Shown here: positions 29,427 to 33,881 of the stretch, piece after piece | Layout: every line of letters starts with the position of its first letter | How positions within the stretch are numbered: position 1 is the first letter of the stretch | Origin: Endotrypanum monterogeii | Taxonomy: Eukaryota > Euglenozoa > Kinetoplastea > Trypanosomatida > Trypanosomatidae | Assembly (NCBI GenBank): GCA_000333855.2 | Contig: CM007326.1 | Location: 1-33,881 of the forward strand | Length of the DNA: 33,881 bases | Direction of reading: 5' to 3' | The notes under the pieces: generated by a model | Databases searched by the model: none | Told to the model about the DNA's origin: nothing | Seen by the model: only the letters and a program-made list of their open reading frames with translations | Made by a program: the position numbers and the translations under genes

Positions 29427-30365
29427 ATTTTGGGGGCAGGCGTCGGGGGTATCTTGTCTACGTAAGCGCAAGACGGTCCAAGAGTATCGGGGTGGTGATG
29501 GCGAGAACGTGAACCCAGGAGATGGAAGACAAGGTGAGGAGGCGGACATGGAAAGATAAAAATATGTACGGATCACTTGTGCACTTCTCGGTGCCGATCG
29601 TGTCAAACGACGTGGTCCACCTGCTGACAGACATCCCTCATTATTACACACATCCAGCACGGGACTCTTGAAGCAAGTGGAGAAGAGAAATGTAGCCCCC
29701 ACATGAGAAGGGTCAGCACTTCACACGTCGAGAAGGGAAATTGGCGTACCCATGAAGGATGCCCATGCACACAGCACACCTCGTTGGTTTGGGAGAATTT
29801 TCTTCTGGTGTGGGTGGCCATTGAGCAGACACACCTGTACACTCGTGCACATGGCACTTGCACTTACATTTGTATTTGCCAAAGCGCTACTGGGGTACAT
29901 CCATTCTGATGGGGAAAAAAAAATAAGACAGAGACCCGCAGACACACGCGTATGCATACGGGATAAAATATATATTGGGCGTGCGTACAGCTGAGAAAGG
30001 TGTTCCTTGCCTCGCCTATGCATCATCGTCATCGTCGACTCTCTTGGCAGGGTTTGCACCCTAGCCCCTCCGCTCAGAAACAAGAAACACATCTCCTCCT
30101 CACACACCCATCACACCCTCCTCCCCACTCTCGTCCCCATCACGCATCTCCTTGATCCACGTGGGAGCGGCGAACAAGGAGAAGAGAGCGACGGTGCACA
30201 GCGGAAGCCACAGTAAGCGAGTGCAGCCGAGAGATCAAATATAAAGATCACCTGTCGGTCACCGTTGCAAGATAAGAAGGGAAAATGCAAAGGAAACATC
30301 ACTGTAAAGCGAGATCCGTGGAAGGCTATCACCTCCGAGGGAGGGGGGGAAGGAAGACACAAAAC

Positions 30366-30367
<2 letters not shown>

Positions 30368-30397
<30 letters not shown>
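30368..30397. repeat. (TA)n microsatellite
   Basis: About fifteen TA units in the ABCG intergenic spacer. Confidence 0.85.
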
Positions 30398-30399
<2 letters not shown>

Positions 30400-30736
30400 A
30401 ATATACCAGAAAGGTATCATACTGGTGCGAGGCCTCAAGCGGCGAGTTGTATGTAGAGAGAGACAGCTCGAATAAACCCTCAACTGTGTGAAGCGACCCA
30501 CGAACAAGCACAATCCGTTGACTTTCTGTATTCCTCTATTCACGACTTCGAGAGACTGAAGTTCTTGACGAGAGGGTGGACGACAGTTAACCGCAACGCA
30601 CATGTGCACGCGCTTATGTTGGATTTTTTTTTTTAGTAGACACACCTTGGGTGCGCCTACAGCATCTTCAAGATGCCCTCATCGCTGTCTCCCTGCTGTG
30701 CCAATGCTGACCTACAAGCGGCTACGCACCAGAGAA

Positions 30737-30848
30737 ATATTTATATAAATATATATATGCACCGATACGAAAGGTAGAGGAGGAGAGAAGCGGTTTCAAA
30801 AAGATGCATTGTAGAGGAGCGTAGAGATATATATCTCAGACCTCTACG
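30737..30848. repeat. AT palindrome and nested inverted repeats
   Basis: A perfect 16-bp palindrome ATATTTATATAAATAT lies at 30737-30752. At 30824-30837 is a perfect 14-bp palindrome GAGATATATATCTC, flanked by outer complementary arms 30820-30826 (CGTAGAG) and 30842-30848 (CTCTACG) that overlap it, so two alternative folds are possible. Confidence 0.6.
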
Positions 30849-32295
30849 ATAAGGAAGGATGCAAACATTAGCACGAGATGAATTCTATCTCAGGGAAAAT
30901 CAAGATGCAATACGCCAGAAAATAACACTCAAGGAGAAAAGCATCGGGCTCGTTTGCTCGCACCCGTCGTGGCAGTCATCACCCACCCAGACATAACATA
31001 CACAAATACACACATGCACATACACACACGCATAGACAGACAGAGAAAGAACTCCCCAAATTTCCATAAATCTGGTGAAAAAAAAAAAAGCACACGAAGG
31101 AAAAGTGTTGACAGTGGCGAACAAAATAAAACGGTGTGCAAGTATCGCGTCAAGCAGCAGCCAGCACATGCACCGCCTCGGCTCTGGCGCTGACGGTGCT
31201 TCTTCCACTGCCGCTACCGCCGAAAGCCCCTACACCACCGGAAGGGATGAGTGACCTACAAGATGAACCTCACGGCCTCAGTGGACATCCAACATGAGCA
31301 CAGAGAAGCTCGATGTGAAAAAAAAAAGATGGGTGGATCAGTTCAAACATAAGGAAACATTTTATGATGGCAAAGGGAAGAAAAGGAAAAATTGAGCGCA
31401 TACTTGTTGTCGCTCCTGCTGCGAAACAGGTGGAAGAAAAAAAGTGCCCCCCCCCCCCCGTGTTGCGGGGGGTGGATGTGGATCCATGGTGGAAAAAGGG
31501 TTGGGGGCAGCAGAAGCCCCAATAATGCAACACAAGGACAACTGCAAAGCAAGAGAGGGAGAGGGAGTGAGAAACATAAGCCGAGAACACATGACAGCAC
31601 ACTACAACTCCCACACATATTGAAGACGTTCTTCAGCGTAGGTCACCACAACTGTGTATCGACAAGTCATGTAAGGCACTAAAAATTCAAAAAAAAAGAT
31701 ACACGAAAAGAAAAAATATCCGTAACGACATACGCCTGAACATCGGCCACCACCACCCCCGACTGACACATGGTCGCCTTCTGCATAACCCCTTCCTATC
31801 CTTTTAGAGCCTCGCTTGTATCCGTTTAAGGATCCACAAAAATGTGCCTCTGTTTTTTTTTGGACGCACACAAGCGGAGATAATATCACTGTATTGTGTG
31901 TCCTCCCCAACACCACAGGACTGCTCTCAACACACACTGACGCACGTCAATGCATGTCCCGTCATTGTGTTCCACTAGGAGGCGTCCTGCAACTGTGTGT
32001 ATACATGTACATATGTAGCTGTGTGAGTGTGTTCTAGCGTCCTCACTCCGTCGAGAATCCAAGCACGGTCCACTAACGCGTTGTCACCGACACAAACACA
32101 CATAACGATGGCCCCCACCCTCCGCTTTTCCAAACCTAACCATCGATCGGGGCTGCTGCCTTGGCACACATTCGGACTGCTTCAATCACCCGGACACACT
32201 CCTCGCCTTTACATGTGCGGCGCAGCACACATACGACCCCCTACCTCTCCCAGCCCTATTCGCAGCGTCAATAGAATAGATCAAAATGTGTCCAT

Positions 32296-32528
32296 CAGGC
32301 TCCTGCAAAAAAGCGCCTGCAGCCTCCCCCACCCCTCATCGCACGAGCGCAGGCACATACCAGCGGCGAGTCCTCTGCGCTGCATCCTTCACCGCACCTG
32401 ACAGGAGGCCAATCTGCAGCAATGATGCACGTCTACCAGCGCCACCGCAGGCAGCATAAAACAGGGTTCTGAGAAGTTACCTGGAACACACCACGTCCGT
32501 GGGCCTATTTCGCCTCCACTCACCCACC
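32296..32528 (-). repeat. Duplicated 3' flank of ABCG copy 2
   Basis: Counterpart of 27171-27403, directly below the copy 2 stop codon, nearly identical and colinear. Beyond 32296 the two flanks are unrelated. Confidence 0.85.
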
Positions 32529-33881
32529 TCATCCCGTCTTGGTACGAGCAGCAATCGTCAGCGAGATGACGCTGATGAGCCGAAACAAGAAGAACAAAAT
32601 GACAAGTGACACCCACATGTACACCGACGCGGACTGCGGATCATCCTCGAATCCAAGCAAACGCAAAAAAGTGCGTCCATCACGCGGCTGAAGAATGCAG
32701 TAGTCATCGCCTCGTCGTTGATTGTCGCACGCGACGTGGTCCAACTTGTACAGCTCATTGCGCATCACGATAATGTACGCGTGGCGCATGAAGGACGGCT
32801 TCTCCAGCCAGTACCAGTAAGGCCGAAGACGGTCCGTGCTCGCAAAAAGACCACCAGCCATGGACAGGGGAATCAAGATCATTGGTGCGATAGCGGAAGC
32901 CAAGACCATTGACGGACATGAGGTTGAGAGCGCGAAGCCGAGGCCAGTTGACACCTGCGACATCAGCGCTATGACGCCAAGGTACACAAAAAAAGAGCCT
33001 GCATCTCGCTGCAGCCCAACCATCCAGTACAATATGGTGCTCTCCACTATGATGGCAAGCAGTTGCACAGGGAGCTCAGCGACACTGCGACCCAGCAAAA
33101 ACATGAGCGGTGAGTACGCACCGGCCTGCTGCTCACGCATATACACGGCACGTGTATTGTTGAAGGTATCGATCATGATGAACGTCGCACTCAATGCTGC
33201 ATTCATCACTGCAAGAAAAAGAACCGACCCGCGGTCCTGTAAGCCCTCGACGTTGTCCTGTATATTCACGAATATGAGTCCCAATATGACCGCGAAAAAC
33301 ACCGCCTGCGCCATGTACGAGAAGAGATACAGGGAGTTGCGCGATATCTCCATCGCAGTGCGTCGCGTCAGCTCGTAGAATTGAACAGTGGGTGTGCTGC
33401 TGAACTTCGCAGTGTACGCATCCAGAAAACGGGCAGCAGAAGACTCACCGCGGTTTCTTGCAGAACGCACAGCGGCAGTGTGCGGCGTGCGTGGTCCGTT
33501 CTTCAGGTATTTGCGCCAGCGCTTGATCAGCACCGTGCCTGTCGCGTGATCCTGCAACAGCACCATGTAGTAGTCGGACGGCGTGTATGTTTTCGGGCAG
33601 GGGAAGCCGATGGACTCGAAGTAGCCCAGTGACGCAGCCATCGTCCCGTGGTACGCAATGCGGCCCTGTGTCATCAGCATCACATCGTCGAAGTATGACA
33701 GCACCTCCGCAGTCGGCTGGTGGATGGTGTATATTACTGTGCGGCCCATCCGTGACAGCTGCCGCAGTAAGTGGACAACCTTCGCAGATGTCACCGAGTC
33801 CAGCCCAGACGTCGGCTCGTCAAGCAGCAGGATCCTCGGGTCGCAGATCAGCCCGACACCGATGCTGCACCGCTTGCGCTC
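32529..33881 (-). CDS. ABCG: ABCG-family half-transporter, copy 2 (5' end outside window)
   Basis: The 450 C-terminal residues of a second ABCG half-transporter are present; the gene continues past the window edge at 33881, inside the ABC signature (ERKR). The frame is open to the edge and shows Walker B RILLLDE, PTSGLD, the H-loop IHQP, then the membrane domain with about six hydrophobic segments and an RTKTG C-terminus. It aligns without gaps to copy 1 over all 450 residues. The cytosolic part is almost identical to copy 1, but there are clustered differences around the segment after the first membrane helix (RGSVLFLAVMNAALSATF), in the fourth to fifth helices, and in the last loop before the final helix. 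Unlike copy 1, no frameshift is seen in the visible part. It probably works as a homo- or heterodimer in a membrane; the substrate is unknown. Confidence 0.93.
   Translation of the reverse strand, partial: ERKRCSIGVGLICDPRILLLDEPTSGLDSVTSAKVVHLLRQLSRMGRTVIYTIHQPTAEVLSYFDDVMLMTQGRIAYHGTMAASLGYFESIGFPCPKTYTPSDYYMVLLQDHATGTVLIKRWRKYLKNGPRTPHTAAVRSARNRGESSAARFLDAYTAKFSSTPTVQFYELTRRTAMEISRNSLYLFSYMAQAVFFAVILGLIFVNIQDNVEGLQDRGSVLFLAVMNAALSATFIMIDTFNNTRAVYMREQQAGAYSPLMFLLGRSVAELPVQLLAIIVESTILYWMVGLQRDAGSFFVYLGVIALMSQVSTGLGFALSTSCPSMVLASAIAPMILIPLSMAGGLFASTDRLRPYWYWLEKPSFMRHAYIIVMRNELYKLDHVACDNQRRGDDYCILQPRDGRTFLRLLGFEDDPQSASVYMWVSLVILFFLFRLISVISLTIAARTKTG

Larger units (their letters stand above)
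29356..32295. other. Spacer between ABCG copies
   Basis: This roughly 2.9 kb region should hold most of the copy 2 3' UTR and the copy 1 leader. The 5' side of copy 1 has a TA array (29387-29426) within about 30-70 nt of the ATG, with a C/T-rich tract beyond it (about 29480-29570). Other contents are TA at 30368-30397, nested palindromes at 30737-30848, C13 at 31447-31459, and a block at about 30000-30170 that is pyrimidine-rich on the plus strand, opposite to the usual bias. No gene is supported. Confidence 0.5.

Overview
The window looks like nuclear DNA of a trypanosomatid of the Leishmania group. All seven gene-sized coding regions lie on the minus strand and are intron-free. They are separated by long, simple-repeat-rich spacers whose minus strand is rich in pyrimidine tracts, as expected for a polycistronic unit processed by spliced-leader trans-splicing and polyadenylation. 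The histone H4 sequence is of the divergent kinetoplastid type. From memory, the order H4 / LRR / WD40 / mitoribosomal protein / Pumilio / coiled-coil / ABCG array resembles the left end of Leishmania chromosome 6. That is recollection, not a search result, and I cannot name the species.

Transcription runs from high to low coordinates. At 33881-32529 is the 3' part of an ABCG half-transporter (copy 2, cut by the window edge). After a 3.2 kb spacer comes a second ABCG gene (copy 1, 29355-27404) carrying a one-base deletion near 28858. Next are a 272-residue coiled-coil protein (25697-24879), a 481-residue Pumilio/PUF RNA-binding protein (21389-19944), a 292-residue protein resembling mitochondrial ribosomal protein mL46 (14723-13845), a 686-residue WD40 protein with a PB1-like region and a duplicated N-terminal module (12865-10805), a 542-residue leucine-rich-repeat protein (5351-3723) and histone H4 (1526-1224). 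The last 1.2 kb holds no recognisable gene. One further small ORF (24696-24481) is only a weak candidate.

The ABCG copies are tandem duplicates at a constant offset of 5125 bp from the ABC signature through about 235 bp of 3' flank. Their nucleotide-binding halves are almost identical, while the membrane halves differ in patches, suggesting partial homogenisation. The other genes have unrelated functions (chromatin, RNA binding, mitochondrial translation, scaffolds), as is usual in a trypanosomatid unit, where neighbours share transcription and not a pathway.

Most of the window is non-coding: spacers of about 5.5 kb (5352-10804), 5.2 kb (14724-19943) and 3.5 kb (21390-24878). They contain (CA/GT)n, (TA)n and homopolymer tracts, several sharp inverted repeats (the best has two perfect 15-bp arms at 23468-23505), and a few blocks lacking the purine bias of the rest, which may be degenerate retroposons. 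I found no rRNA, tRNA, telomeric repeat, CRISPR array or complete transposon. The points most worth following are the repeated N-terminal module of the WD40 protein, the PUF protein that keeps only its UGU-reading repeats in canonical form, the frameshifted ABCG copy, and the very short predicted 5' leaders.
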